From Candidatus Hydrogenedentota bacterium (GTDB lineage: Bacteria; Hydrogenedentota; Hydrogenedentia; Hydrogenedentales; CAILVY01), in the NCBI GenBank assembly GCA_029565395.1, contig JAKQOG010000178.1, positions 1 through 64,000 of the forward strand: a stretch of DNA of 64,000 bases, in the 5' to 3' direction. The notes under the pieces were generated by a model, which did no database searches, was not told the origin of the DNA, and was given only the letters and a program-made list of their open reading frames with translations. This document shows, in pieces, positions 1-8,436 of the stretch (the stretch's first letter is position 1; every line of letters starts with the position of its first letter). Made by a program: the position numbers and the translations under genes.

Positions 1-1
1 G

Positions 2-145
2 GTGTTCGACGACAACGGCGCGATGGTGGAATCCACGGCCGAACTGAGCCTGAGCGGCGCGATGCCCGCGGCGGGCCTGATCGGATTGCTGCTTATGACC
101 GCGGCCCTGGGCGCCGCCGGAACTGCACTCCGCCGGAAGAAGTAA
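2..145 (+). CDS. C-terminal end of an exported protein with a hydrophobic anchor
   Basis: Only the last 47 codons are present; the gene begins before the window. The visible tail has a short polar stretch, then a Met-Pro-Ala-Ala-Gly motif, a hydrophobic segment of about 18 residues and a terminal Arg-Arg-Lys-Lys. That layout (motif, one membrane span, basic end) is that of C-terminal sorting signals such as the IPTL/PEP-CTERM families, which tether or process exported proteins at the envelope. A related arrangement (Leu-Pro-Met-Leu-Ala-Gly, span, Arg-Arg-Thr-Lys) ends the large protein at 36528-40751. The function of the missing body cannot be told. A hairpin follows the stop. Confidence 0.7.
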   Translation: MFDDNGAMVESTAELSLSGAMPAAGLIGLLLMTAALGAAGTALRRKK

Positions 146-161
146 CCTTAAAAAATTCTAT

Positions 162-196
162 TCCCTCCCGGCAGCAGCCTCTGCCGCCGGGAGGGA
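162..196 (+). terminator. Hairpin terminator after the first gene
   Basis: An 11-bp perfect stem (162-172 pairing with 186-196) encloses a 13-base loop that can itself pair. The downstream tract is only moderately T-rich (TCTTATTTC). It lies 17 bases after the stop codon of the partial gene, so it probably ends that transcript. Confidence 0.7.
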
Positions 197-276
197 TGTC
201 TTATTTCAGGGTTATATCGGATTCGCCGTGTAACTCGAACTTGGCGCAAGGGGAAACCCAGGAAAACAAATAAAGA

Positions 277-474
277 TTATCTGAGGGAATATGTGCCGTT
301 ATCGTTTTTCACCCATCGTTTTCCCAATTCCTGAGCCACTTTTTCGGAGCAGTCGCTAAAATAACGGGTAACTTGATCGGGTGTCATATCTTTTGTTTCT
401 TCCAAAATACGTTTCTTGGCTTCCCATACGTCCAGAAGCGCTTTGGAGATAGGGCTTTTAGTTGTCTTTCTCAT
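277..474 (-). CDS. Small orphan antitoxin-like protein
   Basis: A 65-residue, highly charged, helical-looking protein. Short proteins of this build (N-terminal basic stretch, a Glu-Glu-Thr-Lys-Asp-Met-Thr type motif near residue 25, then an amphipathic helix) are common as antitoxin-like or uncharacterised partners of PIN or RelE-type toxins. No toxin ORF lies next to it on either side, so it would be an orphan. The assignment rests on general resemblance, with no recognised domain. The surrounding 150-640 region is otherwise empty. Confidence 0.45.
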   Translation of the reverse strand: MRKTTKSPISKALLDVWEAKKRILEETKDMTPDQVTRYFSDCSEKVAQELGKRWVKNDNGTYSLR

Positions 475-645
475 TGTAAATTTTGCTCACATTATTGTAA
501 TCATTTGCAACATAATTATTCTATCATTATCTGAAGTCCCAATGTTCTTCCGCGTAAAGTTGACATAGTGTGAAATCAGCAGGTATAACTTCGCCCCGGA
601 GTCTTTTTATCTGCATGCGCCGATAGTTATGGAGGGAGACACCGG

Positions 646-2127
646 GTGAAACATTTTTTTGAGCGTAAATCCCTGGAATTGCTGTTGGAGGAGATGCAGG
701 GGGAGCATCGTCTGCACCGGGCGCTGGGGCCGGTGGCCTTGACGGCGCTGGGCATTGGCACCATTATCGGCGCGGGGATATTCGTGGTGACGGGGCAGGT
801 GGCGCGGGATGTCACGGGGCCGGCCATTATCATGTCGCTGGTGTTTTCCGGGTTTGCCTGCGTGTTTGCCGCGCTGTGTTATGCTGAGTTTGCCTCGATG
901 GCGCCCATTGCGGGGTCGGCGTACACCTATGCCTATGCCACGCTGGGCGAAGTATTCGCCTGGATCATCGGATGGGACCTCATCGTCGAATACACCATTG
1001 CTTCCTCCACGGTGGCCCATGGCTGGTCGGCTTATTTTCAGAAACTGCTGCATCTGTTCGGCCTGGAATTGCCGAAAATGCTTTCATTAGCCCCCTTTGA
1101 CGGCAATCTGCATCTCACGGGCACCTTGATTGATTTGCCCGCGGTGATCATTTCCGCGATTCTGACGGTGGTGCTCGTGATTGGCATCCGCGAGAGCGCC
1201 TGGGTGAACGGCATCATGGTGTTGATTAAGCTGTCCGTGGTGTTGCTGGTGATTCTGGTCGGCGTGTTTTACATTCATCCGGAAAACTGGACCCCCTTCG
1301 CCCCCTATGGCTGGAAAGGCCTGAGCTTTTTCGGCGATTCATTTATTTGGGGGGAATTACGCGACGGAAAACCCGTCGGGGTGTTGGCGGGGGCAGGGAT
1401 GATGTTCTTTGCGTACATCGGCTTTGATGCGGTGTCCACGCAGGCGGAGGAGGCGCGCAATCCCCACCGGGATGTGCCCATCGGCATTATTCTCTCCCTA
1501 TTGATCTGCACCGCACTCTATATTGCCGTGTCCGCCGTGATCACCGGCATGGTGCCCTATGATCATATCGACCGGGACGCTCCCGTCGCCGCGGCCTTCA
1601 TGTCGGTGGGGCTTCCCTGGGCGCAATTCGTGATCTCCGTGGGCGCGCTCACCGGCATCACGTCGGTGCAGCTTGTGCTTATGCTGAGCCAGCCCCGCGT
1701 GCTGCTCGCCATGTCGCGCGACGGCATGCTGCCGCCCAAATTCTTCGCCGCGGTGCATCCGCGCTTCAAAACGCCCTGGAAAACCACCATCATGACAGGC
1801 GTGGCCGTGGCCACCATATCCGGCCTCCTGCCCTTGCGCATCCTCCTCGAACTGGTCAACATCGGCACGCTGCTGGCCTTTGTGATTGTGTGTTTATCGG
1901 TCCTGGTAATGCGGCGCATCCGCCCTGACGCCGAGCGCCATTTCAAATGCCCCTTCGTGCCCTTTGTCCCGATCATGGGCACGATCCTCTGCCTGATCCT
2001 GATGTTCTCACTCCCCTCCGAGAACTGGCTACGGCTCATGGTCTGGTTCGCCATTGGCTTCGTCGTGTATTTCTTCTACGGCCGCCACCACAGCGTCCTC
2101 GCAAAAAGACGCCGGAAAAATTCGTAA
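646..2127 (+). CDS. APC-family amino acid permease
   Basis: A 493-residue membrane protein of the amino acid-polyamine-organocation superfamily, closest in style to the cationic amino acid transporter (CAT/YfnA) group. It begins with a cytoplasmic Leu-Gly-Pro-Val-Ala-Leu-Thr-Ala-Leu-Gly-Ile-Gly segment and the signature Gly-Thr-Ile-Ile-Gly-Ala-Gly-Ile-Phe in TM1. About 12-14 hydrophobic segments follow, including the conserved FAYIGFD..ST..EE region near residue 260. The start is GTG at 646, chosen because GGAGGG at 631-636 lies 9 bases upstream. It should import amino acids across the inner membrane by proton-coupled or facilitated transport; substrate unknown. It converges on the permease gene at 2129. 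Confidence 0.88.
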   Translation: MKHFFERKSLELLLEEMQGEHRLHRALGPVALTALGIGTIIGAGIFVVTGQVARDVTGPAIIMSLVFSGFACVFAALCYAEFASMAPIAGSAYTYAYATLGEVFAWIIGWDLIVEYTIASSTVAHGWSAYFQKLLHLFGLELPKMLSLAPFDGNLHLTGTLIDLPAVIISAILTVVLVIGIRESAWVNGIMVLIKLSVVLLVILVGVFYIHPENWTPFAPYGWKGLSFFGDSFIWGELRDGKPVGVLAGAGMMFFAYIGFDAVSTQAEEARNPHRDVPIGIILSLLICTALYIAVSAVITGMVPYDHIDRDAPVAAAFMSVGLPWAQFVISVGALTGITSVQLVLMLSQPRVLLAMSRDGMLPPKFFAAVHPRFKTPWKTTIMTGVAVATISGLLPLRILLELVNIGTLLAFVIVCLSVLVMRRIRPDAERHFKCPFVPFVPIMGTILCLILMFSLPSENWLRLMVWFAIGFVVYFFYGRHHSVLAKRRRKNS

Positions 2128-2128
2128 A

Positions 2129-3439
2129 TTACCGCCAGGAGAATCCCTCGTTGGGATTATAGGGCTTGCGGTGGTAAACGTCACTATTCCGCGTGATCAG
2201 GAGATACACCGCGCCAAGCAACACCACCATAACCAGCAGGGGAAGAAAAAGCAGCGAGATATCAGTGGCGTTGATTAATGCAGCGCTTCGTCCGGCGATG
2301 AACATGGAGAAATAAAACAACGAAATCACAATACTCAGGCTCATGGCAACCTGTCCGCCTATGAGGAATAGCACTATCGCCAGGAACAGATAATCGAGCA
2401 GGATAAGGGGCACATACAGCATTATCAGGCCGGATACCGGCTGGGAAGTTATCAGCATGAAGAGTGCCAGGCCAAGTACCACAAAAAGCAAGGGCATGAT
2501 AACCAAAGATAGCAAGTATCCCATCAGCCAAGAGGATCGGCGTGGCAGCATGCGGAGACTGCGCATTGATACGCACCACACCGGCACCCGAAGTGTGACC
2601 ACGATGATCCAACACGGTATAAGAGCAATGGTCAAATACGTCCAGGATCGTTCGCCGGTCAGATTGAAATATTTGAGTCCCGAAAAGAGTGCCGTCCCCG
2701 CTGTTGCCGCGGCAAGAAACAGGAAGCCAATGAGCAGTTCCATGCCCCAGGGCGCCCAAAATGAACTTCCGCCAAAATTTACGGGGCGTGACGGGATTTT
2801 TTGCCGTTGTGTTTGCCGCACGGAAACCGTGGGCATCATCTGTATTCCATTCGGCGCCCGCGCCATGGAAACGGCGGCGAGCAGCAACGAAACTAAAAAC
2901 AGCAACTTGACATGGATGGTATTCGGGTTCCGGACGCTTAACACACATAGTCCTGTCAACAACAAAAACGCCAATAAGAATCCACCTAACTCAACGATCC
3001 ATCGCAGCGTAAAACGTGCCATAGTTTGAATATTGGCGGGCTGTGTTTGTTGCAGGATAAAAAAAAGCGCCGACATCCCAATAGTAAATGCGGTGGCGCA
3101 GAGGAACAGCGTATTGGGCATCAACGATCCATGAAAAAAGATCGCTTGAAAAAGGGTCGAGCCACACCCCACGGCAAAAAAGACTCCGGGAAAAAGCAGC
3201 ACGCCTTCAAACCAAAAGGTGAAACCCCGGTGAAAACCCGAAACCGGTAACATATGAAGGGCGCGTTGATGATCGCGTCCCACCTCCAAATTCGTGCCCG
3301 AGGCAGACATAAAGATAAAACAAAATAGTAGCACGGAAGCTATGGGTTTATCTTCAGCGGAGAGCACAATACCCAGGAGCACGGGTATAAAAAAATACAA
3401 CCACCGTCTTCGAATAAAATCTTCGATTAATTTCATCAT
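2129..3439 (-). CDS. ABC transporter membrane subunit, YtrC/D-like
   Basis: A 436-residue integral membrane protein with about 12 hydrophobic segments and no recognised catalytic motif. It starts 3 bases after the stop of the ABC ATPase gene and is the third gene of a GntR-ATPase-permease operon, so it is most likely the membrane partner of that ATPase. Family-specific similarity is weak by eye; the call rests on topology and context. In YtrA-type operons such transporters respond to cell-envelope stress or antibiotics, but the substrate here is unknown. Confidence 0.6.
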   Translation of the reverse strand: MMKLIEDFIRRRWLYFFIPVLLGIVLSAEDKPIASVLLFCFIFMSASGTNLEVGRDHQRALHMLPVSGFHRGFTFWFEGVLLFPGVFFAVGCGSTLFQAIFFHGSLMPNTLFLCATAFTIGMSALFFILQQTQPANIQTMARFTLRWIVELGGFLLAFLLLTGLCVLSVRNPNTIHVKLLFLVSLLLAAVSMARAPNGIQMMPTVSVRQTQRQKIPSRPVNFGGSSFWAPWGMELLIGFLFLAAATAGTALFSGLKYFNLTGERSWTYLTIALIPCWIIVVTLRVPVWCVSMRSLRMLPRRSSWLMGYLLSLVIMPLLFVVLGLALFMLITSQPVSGLIMLYVPLILLDYLFLAIVLFLIGGQVAMSLSIVISLFYFSMFIAGRSAALINATDISLLFLPLLVMVVLLGAVYLLITRNSDVYHRKPYNPNEGFSWR

Positions 3440-3442
3440 GAC

Positions 3443-4318
3443 TCAGTTTTCCTTCATGATACCGACAAAAAGTTCTTCAAGAGACACTGGGCTGTCCGCG
3501 AGGATTTGAACCCCGTTTTCAGAGAGCGCCTGCAACGGTGTTTTTTTTGTGTCCACCAAAATGCGGCAACGTTCCCCTTCGCGGGATTGAATACGCACCC
3601 CGGCAAGCGATGTTATCGTGTAACCGTTGTTGCTGATGCCGTCCACCATGCGAAAACGTTCGACGAGATCGGCGGTGGGGCCTTCCAGCAGCATTTTTCC
3701 GTTTTGGATCATGCCGAGATGATCCGTGAAACGTTCGATGTCATCAAGGTTATGCGAAGAAATGAATACCGTGCGATCTTCGTCTTGCACCGCGGAGAGC
3801 AATTCGGAAAAAACTTCCTGCTTGGCAAGGGCATCGAGTCCAGACAGGGGTTCATCGAGCAGGAGCAGTTTTGGCCGATGTGACAGGGCGATCACCAGGT
3901 TTAACTTGGTGCGCGAGCCGTACGATAGTGTGGCAATGCGATCCTGCCAGTCCAGTTTTAAACGGCGCATGAGTTCCTCGCAATAAGCATCGTCCCAGTC
4001 TGGATAAAAGCTCCGATAGAACCCAATGACCCGTTTTACCTTCACCCAGGCGTTAAAACTCACTTCCGGGCTGACATACCCGATCTGCGCTTTCATCGCG
4101 GCCTCGTCTGCTCGATGATCCAGGCCCAACACGCGAATAGTGCCCTCGTCTTCGTGACCCATGCCCATGATGAGATCAATTGTCGTGGTTTTCCCGGCGC
4201 CATTCGGGCCAATAAAACCGTAAATCGCCCCCAGCGGCACACTTGCATTCAACGGCCCCAGGGTGAATGTCTTAAACCGTTTTAGAAGCCCTTGGATGCA
4301 GATTGCGGTGTCATTCAT
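3443..4318 (-). CDS. ABC transporter ATP-binding subunit
   Basis: A 291-residue ABC ATPase. The Walker A motif Gly-Pro-Asn-Gly-Ala-Gly-Lys-Thr-Thr is near residue 37. A degenerate signature, Leu-Ser-Tyr-Gly-Ser-Arg-Thr-Lys (instead of LSGGQ), is near residue 133. Walker B (LLLLDEPLSGLD) is near 155 and the His switch (SSHNLDDIER) near 190. It is of the single-domain YtrB/CcmA type with a C-terminal extension. The start overlaps the stop of the GntR gene by 4 bases (ATGA), implying translational coupling, and the permease gene follows after 3 bases. It should energise the neighbouring membrane subunit. Confidence 0.9.
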   Translation of the reverse strand: MNDTAICIQGLLKRFKTFTLGPLNASVPLGAIYGFIGPNGAGKTTTIDLIMGMGHEDEGTIRVLGLDHRADEAAMKAQIGYVSPEVSFNAWVKVKRVIGFYRSFYPDWDDAYCEELMRRLKLDWQDRIATLSYGSRTKLNLVIALSHRPKLLLLDEPLSGLDALAKQEVFSELLSAVQDEDRTVFISSHNLDDIERFTDHLGMIQNGKMLLEGPTADLVERFRMVDGISNNGYTITSLAGVRIQSREGERCRILVDTKKTPLQALSENGVQILADSPVSLEELFVGIMKEN

Positions 4319-4728
4319 AACGATATCTCCTTATCCCCAAGTACTTTCCGGGTCATTTCCAATAACTCCCGATCACTCAGTCCGGCCTCGCGGCCTTCGC
4401 GCAACGCCGCACGAAGCAATTGCTCGGTTTGTTCCCGTTTGACCTCGCGGCTGCGCACAATGCCGTTTTCCGACACAAAGGTGCCCAAGCCCTGTTTTCG
4501 GTAGATAATTCCATCCCGTTCAAGCTCTTCATAGGCGCGCTTTACGGTGATTACGCTAACCAGAAGTTGTTCCGCGAGCATCCGAAACGAAGGGAGCGGC
4601 GCACCCGCCATTAACCGCCCTTCGCTGATTTCCCGCTTTATACCGTCGATGATCTGCTGATACAACGGCAGCGAGGCCGCGGGTGAAATGTGCGGAAGGA
4701 GCAGACTATGGGTTGGTTCTCGCTTCAT
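4315..4728 (-). CDS. GntR-family repressor, YtrA type
   Basis: About 137 residues from ATG 4728: a GntR winged helix (LYQQIIDGIKREISEGRL start, then ..LPSFRMLAEQL..VSVITVKRAYEELERDG..) followed by a short C-terminal region with no effector domain, as in the YtrA subfamily. It heads an operon with an ABC ATPase (4-base overlap) and a permease, the standard YtrA context, and should repress that operon until an inducer is sensed. A longer reading frame from GTG 4752 exists, but that codon lies inside the promoter described at 4731-4765. The predicted transcript starts at or just before ATG 4728, so this shorter form is preferred and the mRNA may be leaderless. Confidence 0.85.
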   Translation of the reverse strand: MKREPTHSLLLPHISPAASLPLYQQIIDGIKREISEGRLMAGAPLPSFRMLAEQLLVSVITVKRAYEELERDGIIYRKQGLGTFVSENGIVRSREVKREQTEQLLRAALREGREAGLSDRELLEMTRKVLGDKEISL

Positions 4729-4730
4729 AT

Positions 4731-4765
4731 ACTGTATATATACCTTATACACAGTGAAATGTCAA
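4731..4765 (-). promoter_or_regulatory. Promoter and overlapping operator of the GntR/ABC operon
   Basis: Read on the minus strand, TTGACA (4760-4765) is followed by a 17-base spacer and TATATA (4737-4742), a near-consensus sigma-70 promoter. Lying over it is an inverted repeat, ACTGTGTATA - 5 bases - TATATACAGT (4731-4755), with one mismatch in 10 bp. This fits a GntR operator that would block the -10 region, hence autorepression. The predicted start point falls within a few bases of ATG 4728. Confidence 0.75.
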
Positions 4766-4774
4766 GAGGGGATA

Positions 4775-4814
4775 GGAGGTCTGGGAAATCTGGGAGGTCT
4801 GGGAAATCTGGGAG
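4775..4814. repeat. G-rich 18-bp tandem repeat
   Basis: Slightly more than two tandem copies of an 18-bp unit (GGAGGTCTGGGAAATCTG) followed by a further purine-rich GGGAGG tract. It sits between the divergent GntR operon and the beta-helix gene. No function is evident. Confidence 0.7.
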
Positions 4815-4912
4815 GGTGGGAAGAATGGGAGGAATGACGTGAGGTTTTGAGGGGCGCATGTTGAAAGGGAAATTTTCGTGGCAAAAAGAGAATCGTGTTG
4901 AAGGATAAGCGG

Positions 4913-4941
4913 TTGACTTCCTTTGGGGCGGGGACTATGCT
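4913..4941 (+). promoter_or_regulatory. Promoter of the beta-helix/PKD gene
   Basis: TTGACT (4913-4918), a 17-base spacer, and TATGCT (4936-4941). The predicted start would be about 65 bases upstream of the preferred ATG at 5014. Confidence 0.6.
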
Positions 4942-5013
4942 CATACGTATAAATAGAGTATAATCATGGGTGTTGGTGAGTTTTTTTGTGTGAAAGCGCA
5001 GGAGGAACGTTCC

Positions 5014-7155
5014 ATGAGGCCGTCTTTGCAGGGCAGACAGAAACGAGTGGCGGTTATTGTGCTGGCGCTGTTGGCCGGAATCTGTTGGGGGAGGGAGGGT
5101 TATTGTGCCACCTCCGAGACCTACTATGTGGATGCCTCGTATGATGGCCGGGAAACGGGCAGCAGTAACCGGCCTTTTGACACGATAGGCGAAGCGCTTG
5201 CGCAGACGGTGGCGGGGCGGTTTGATACGGTGATTGTCCGGAGCGGGTCATATGCCGGCCCCATTACGGTGACCGTAACCACGACCCTGCTATCGGAGGA
5301 GGGGGTGGCGCACACGTTTATTGAGAATCCAGCCAAAAGCGCCGCTCCGCTGGTGACGCTTAGTAATGGCGCAACGATCCGCGGGTTCACCCTCGGCGCC
5401 ACGGCCAACGCGGGATTGTCCATAGCCGCCGATGCGGCGGGCGCAGTAAGCAATTGCGCATTTTACCAGAATGGCACAGCGCTTCTGGCGGAAAGCGGAT
5501 CGCGGCTTCGTTGTGTGAACAACACGTTTTATCAGAACACTGTGGCGGTCCGTGCGGACGCTTCGGCCCAAATTGATCCATTGCGCAATTGTGTTTTGGC
5601 GGAAAACGGTACGGGTGTTTCCGTGGCGAATACCGGCTCGGTGGTGAGCGGGTACACGGTCTTTTTCAAAAATACGCTTACGCATGAAGGCTCCTATGTG
5701 CCGGGGGATACCGATTTTGTGAGCAATCCGCAGTTTATCGATGCGGCCAACCTGAATTTCCACCTGCTGCAGGTGTCCAATTTGCGGAACACCGGCGATC
5801 CCTCGCAGGAATACCGGGATACCAATGGCACGCGCAATGATGTCGGAGCCGATGGCGGTCCTTATGGCGTTATGGATCGTTTGGCGCCCAATATTCTTGT
5901 TACCACGACGCCTTCACCTCCCCAGGGCTTCCCGCCGCTCGCGGTGTTTCTCGACGCTTCGGCCAGCCACGACGATTGGGGGGTGACCACATGGGAGTGG
6001 GATTTCGATGCCTTGGACGGTGTGGGTTTTGCGGATGGCAATGGCGCGACCGTGCCGGTGTTGTTCACGGAGCCGGGAGGCTATCTGGTCTCCGTGCGCG
6101 CTACGGACAATGCGGGGCTGAGCGCGGTATCCATGTTTAATGTCCGCGTGGGCGCCCCGCCGCAGGTATTGCGCATGACGCCGCAACCGGGTGCGGGGCC
6201 TGCGCCGTTGACGGTCGCCATGAATATTGAGGCGGTTTCGCTGAGCGGCGGCGCCTTGTCCTATGCCTGGGAATTCGATGGCGACGCAGTGATTGACAGC
6301 ACGGATCAGAATCCGGTGTTTACGTATCCTGAAGATACAACGCCGGGAATACAGCGGGCCGCATTACTGGTTATGGATGAGGAACAAGTCTCCACGCAGT
6401 TTCTTGCCAACATCACCGTCACGCCGTATCCAATTACCACGGCGGTTGAAATTACGCCGGGAATCGGGGGGCAGATTAGCGTGACCGATGCCGCCGACTC
6501 CCTGGCGGGAACGCGGGTTATCATTCCAGGGAATGCGGTCAATGAGAAAATGACCTTTGCGCTGAGCAAAGTTCCGGACGGTGTCATCCCGATTATGCCG
6601 GAAGGCAATATAGCGCATCTCTTTGACATCGCTCCAACGAATATCCAGTTGTCCCAGCCTATTACCGTGGAAACTCCGATTGGGAGCAGGGCGAAGGATG
6701 ACGATGTGGAGGTTTGGTATTGGCAGGCGGATTCGCAGGTGTGGTTTGAAGGAGGGATCACGCATATTCGGATCAACGATGGCACGCTGTCGTTCAGAAC
6801 CTCTTATCTGGGCACCTTTGCCATCATTGGGCCGAATGCGGGAGGGCCGTGTTTCATTGCGACCGCCGCCTATGGCACGCCTCTCGCCGGGGAAGTCCAG
6901 GTGCTGCGCGACGGCCGCGATATGTTGCTTCTCAGTAATCCGCTGGGCAGCGCGCTGGTTGACATGTATTACCGGTTGAGCCCGCCGTTGGCGGACCTTG
7001 TGGCCGTTCATCCTGTACTGGCAGCCTTAGTGCGTCTGTCCCTGTGGCCCATTGTTGCGATTGTCCAGGCGCCGTGGCTGGGTGCCGCGATACTGGCGGG
7101 CATCCTGATGCTATTCGGCATGCGCCGGGTTATGCACCGCGCGTTGCCCGAATAG
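5014..7155 (+). CDS. Secreted right-handed beta-helix protein with PKD domains and CFI-type C-terminal anchor
   Basis: About 713 residues from ATG 5014, chosen over ATG 4966 because GGAGGA at 5001-5006 precedes it and a signal peptide starts at once. After the signal comes a Tyr-Tyr-Val-Asp-Ala..Gly..Pro-Phe-xTIGEAL segment typical of pectate-lyase-like beta-helices, then repeated N/A-x-F-Y-Q-N turns. Two PKD-like domains follow (motifs WEWDFD and YAWEFDGD), then a ZU5-like beta-sandwich. The C-terminus carries Cys-Phe-Ile-Ala-Thr-Ala-Ala-Tyr-Gly, a motif seen near the end of many exported proteins, and a final membrane span. Probably a cell-surface carbohydrate-binding or -cleaving protein; no catalytic residues can be assigned. 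Its last 26 bases overlap the convergent UroD-like gene. Confidence 0.75.
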   Translation: MRPSLQGRQKRVAVIVLALLAGICWGREGYCATSETYYVDASYDGRETGSSNRPFDTIGEALAQTVAGRFDTVIVRSGSYAGPITVTVTTTLLSEEGVAHTFIENPAKSAAPLVTLSNGATIRGFTLGATANAGLSIAADAAGAVSNCAFYQNGTALLAESGSRLRCVNNTFYQNTVAVRADASAQIDPLRNCVLAENGTGVSVANTGSVVSGYTVFFKNTLTHEGSYVPGDTDFVSNPQFIDAANLNFHLLQVSNLRNTGDPSQEYRDTNGTRNDVGADGGPYGVMDRLAPNILVTTTPSPPQGFPPLAVFLDASASHDDWGVTTWEWDFDALDGVGFADGNGATVPVLFTEPGGYLVSVRATDNAGLSAVSMFNVRVGAPPQVLRMTPQPGAGPAPLTVAMNIEAVSLSGGALSYAWEFDGDAVIDSTDQNPVFTYPEDTTPGIQRAALLVMDEEQVSTQFLANITVTPYPITTAVEITPGIGGQISVTDAADSLAGTRVIIPGNAVNEKMTFALSKVPDGVIPIMPEGNIAHLFDIAPTNIQLSQPITVETPIGSRAKDDDVEVWYWQADSQVWFEGGITHIRINDGTLSFRTSYLGTFAIIGPNAGGPCFIATAAYGTPLAGEVQVLRDGRDMLLLSNPLGSALVDMYYRLSPPLADLVAVHPVLAALVRLSLWPIVAIVQAPWLGAAILAGILMLFGMRRVMHRALPE

Positions 7156-8218
7156 CCGCCGCACGGTCAAATATTTCTTCCCGGGAAATTCCGGCCGCCT
7201 GATACAGGGCGAAAATGTTTTCATCCGGTGTTTCAGGAGGCACTGTATGGGATGCGGCAAGGATATACCCGCCGCCATCCGAGGTCATGCCCTCGATTAA
7301 CCACTCTGTAGCACGGCGCACATCGGCGGCGGTTCCATTCGGGAGGACGCCCTGGGTGTCTACGCCGCCCATAAAAGTCAGCGCAGTGCCAAATTCCCGT
7401 TTCAGATCCAGGGGATCCATGCCGGGGCAATTGCATTGCACCGGGTTCAACACCTGAATGCCAATCTCGATCAAGTCTGGGATGATCTCACGCAACGCCC
7501 CGCAGCAATGATACGCAACGGGAAGTTTCTTACCGGTTCCGATGTCCACCACGCGTTTGAGATGCGGTTTGATCATTGTGCGCCACAGGGCCGGGCTCAT
7601 GATGAGCGCCTGTTGGCCCGCCACATCATCGCCGGTCCAGAGCCAGTCAACGTCAAAACGTTCACAAGACGCTTTGGACAACATAACGGAAAAATCCGCG
7701 CAACGCGCCAGCATGATTTCCGTCATTTTCGGATGCAAGGCAAAATCGAGAATAGCGTCTTCCATGCCCCGAAGGCGCCAGTACATCTCAAACACGCACG
7801 GCGATACATCCACGCCGATAAATGCATCGCCCCGGTTCGTCAGAACCGGCAGCATCCGCGCCAACAGCATCTCCAGATGTTCTTCGGGAAAGGAATAGCG
7901 CAACACGGATTCGGGGTCGGCGCCCATTAGGGGGAATCCTTCAATCTGATTGAATGCGCCCCGCTTCACCCACCGGATGCCCCAGATATCCGTATGACCT
8001 TCCCCTTCCTGTTCATGGACAACCCCCTCCATCGCATAATTGTTGTTCACCCAGGTTTGCCGGATATCATCGCCCATTGCATCTGGCACACACGCCGCCG
8101 GAATGTCCAATAATTTCCCCAGCCGCCGGGCGGTGCCGGGATGAAACCACATGAAAACAGGGGTCCGATCCGCGGAATGGCGGTTTAACGCAGCCAAAAC
8201 ACGTTCCCGAGAGGTAAT
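7130..8218 (-). CDS. UroD-family protein (uroporphyrinogen decarboxylase-like / methyltransferase-like)
   Basis: About 362 residues of the UroD/MtaA superfamily: an N-terminal SRERVLAALNR..DR.PV motif, a central WTGDDVAGQQALIMSPALWRT-type stretch, a HCCGALREIIPDL segment and a C-terminal ILAASHTVPPETPDENIFALYQ motif. Stand-alone members in this kind of genome are usually of unknown substrate, possibly corrinoid-dependent methyl transfer, rather than heme synthesis. The first ATG- or TTG-type start in frame (TTG 8197) would remove the conserved N-terminal motif and lacks a ribosome site. AAGGAG at 8228-8233 lies 9 bases from an ATT codon at 8216-8218 that restores it, so ATT initiation or a sequencing or mutational change is suggested. 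It converges on the beta-helix gene. Confidence 0.8.
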   Translation of the reverse strand: MTSRERVLAALNRHSADRTPVFMWFHPGTARRLGKLLDIPAACVPDAMGDDIRQTWVNNNYAMEGVVHEQEGEGHTDIWGIRWVKRGAFNQIEGFPLMGADPESVLRYSFPEEHLEMLLARMLPVLTNRGDAFIGVDVSPCVFEMYWRLRGMEDAILDFALHPKMTEIMLARCADFSVMLSKASCERFDVDWLWTGDDVAGQQALIMSPALWRTMIKPHLKRVVDIGTGKKLPVAYHCCGALREIIPDLIEIGIQVLNPVQCNCPGMDPLDLKREFGTALTFMGGVDTQGVLPNGTAADVRRATEWLIEGMTSDGGGYILAASHTVPPETPDENIFALYQAAGISREEIFDRAAAIRATRGA

Positions 8219-8320
8219 AGCGTTATTCTCCTTATCGTGTTGTTATCCATGGACATATGCGTCCACGGGAATAGCTCTTCTACCGACATTCGTTTAGTGC
8301 GGGAAACACCGCATGAATTT

Positions 8321-8378
8321 TTAAAGGTATTCTAACACAACACTAACATTTGACAGGTATCCTGAGAATGACTAAAGG
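8321..8378 (+). promoter_or_regulatory. Pho-box-like repeats and promoter of the phosphate operon
   Basis: Hexamers TTAAAG (8321-8326), CTAACA (8332-8337) and CTAACA (8343-8348) are each separated by 5 bases, giving an 11-bp period. They are followed one base later by a perfect -35 TTGACA (8350-8355) and, after 17 bases, a poor -10 (TAAAGG, 8373-8378). Direct repeats with 11-bp spacing just upstream of -35 are the form of PhoB/PhoP sites, and the downstream genes are for phosphate transport. The identity of the regulator is inference. Confidence 0.5.
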
Positions 8379-8436
8379 GGCTGTAGAAGCAGCCATTCCA
8401 TCCACAATTGAAGGATGCAATGGGAGGAAAGTAACC

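Noticed and set aside
4775-4830. CRISPR-like array
   Set aside because: Only two direct tandem copies without spacers; simple repeat expansion.
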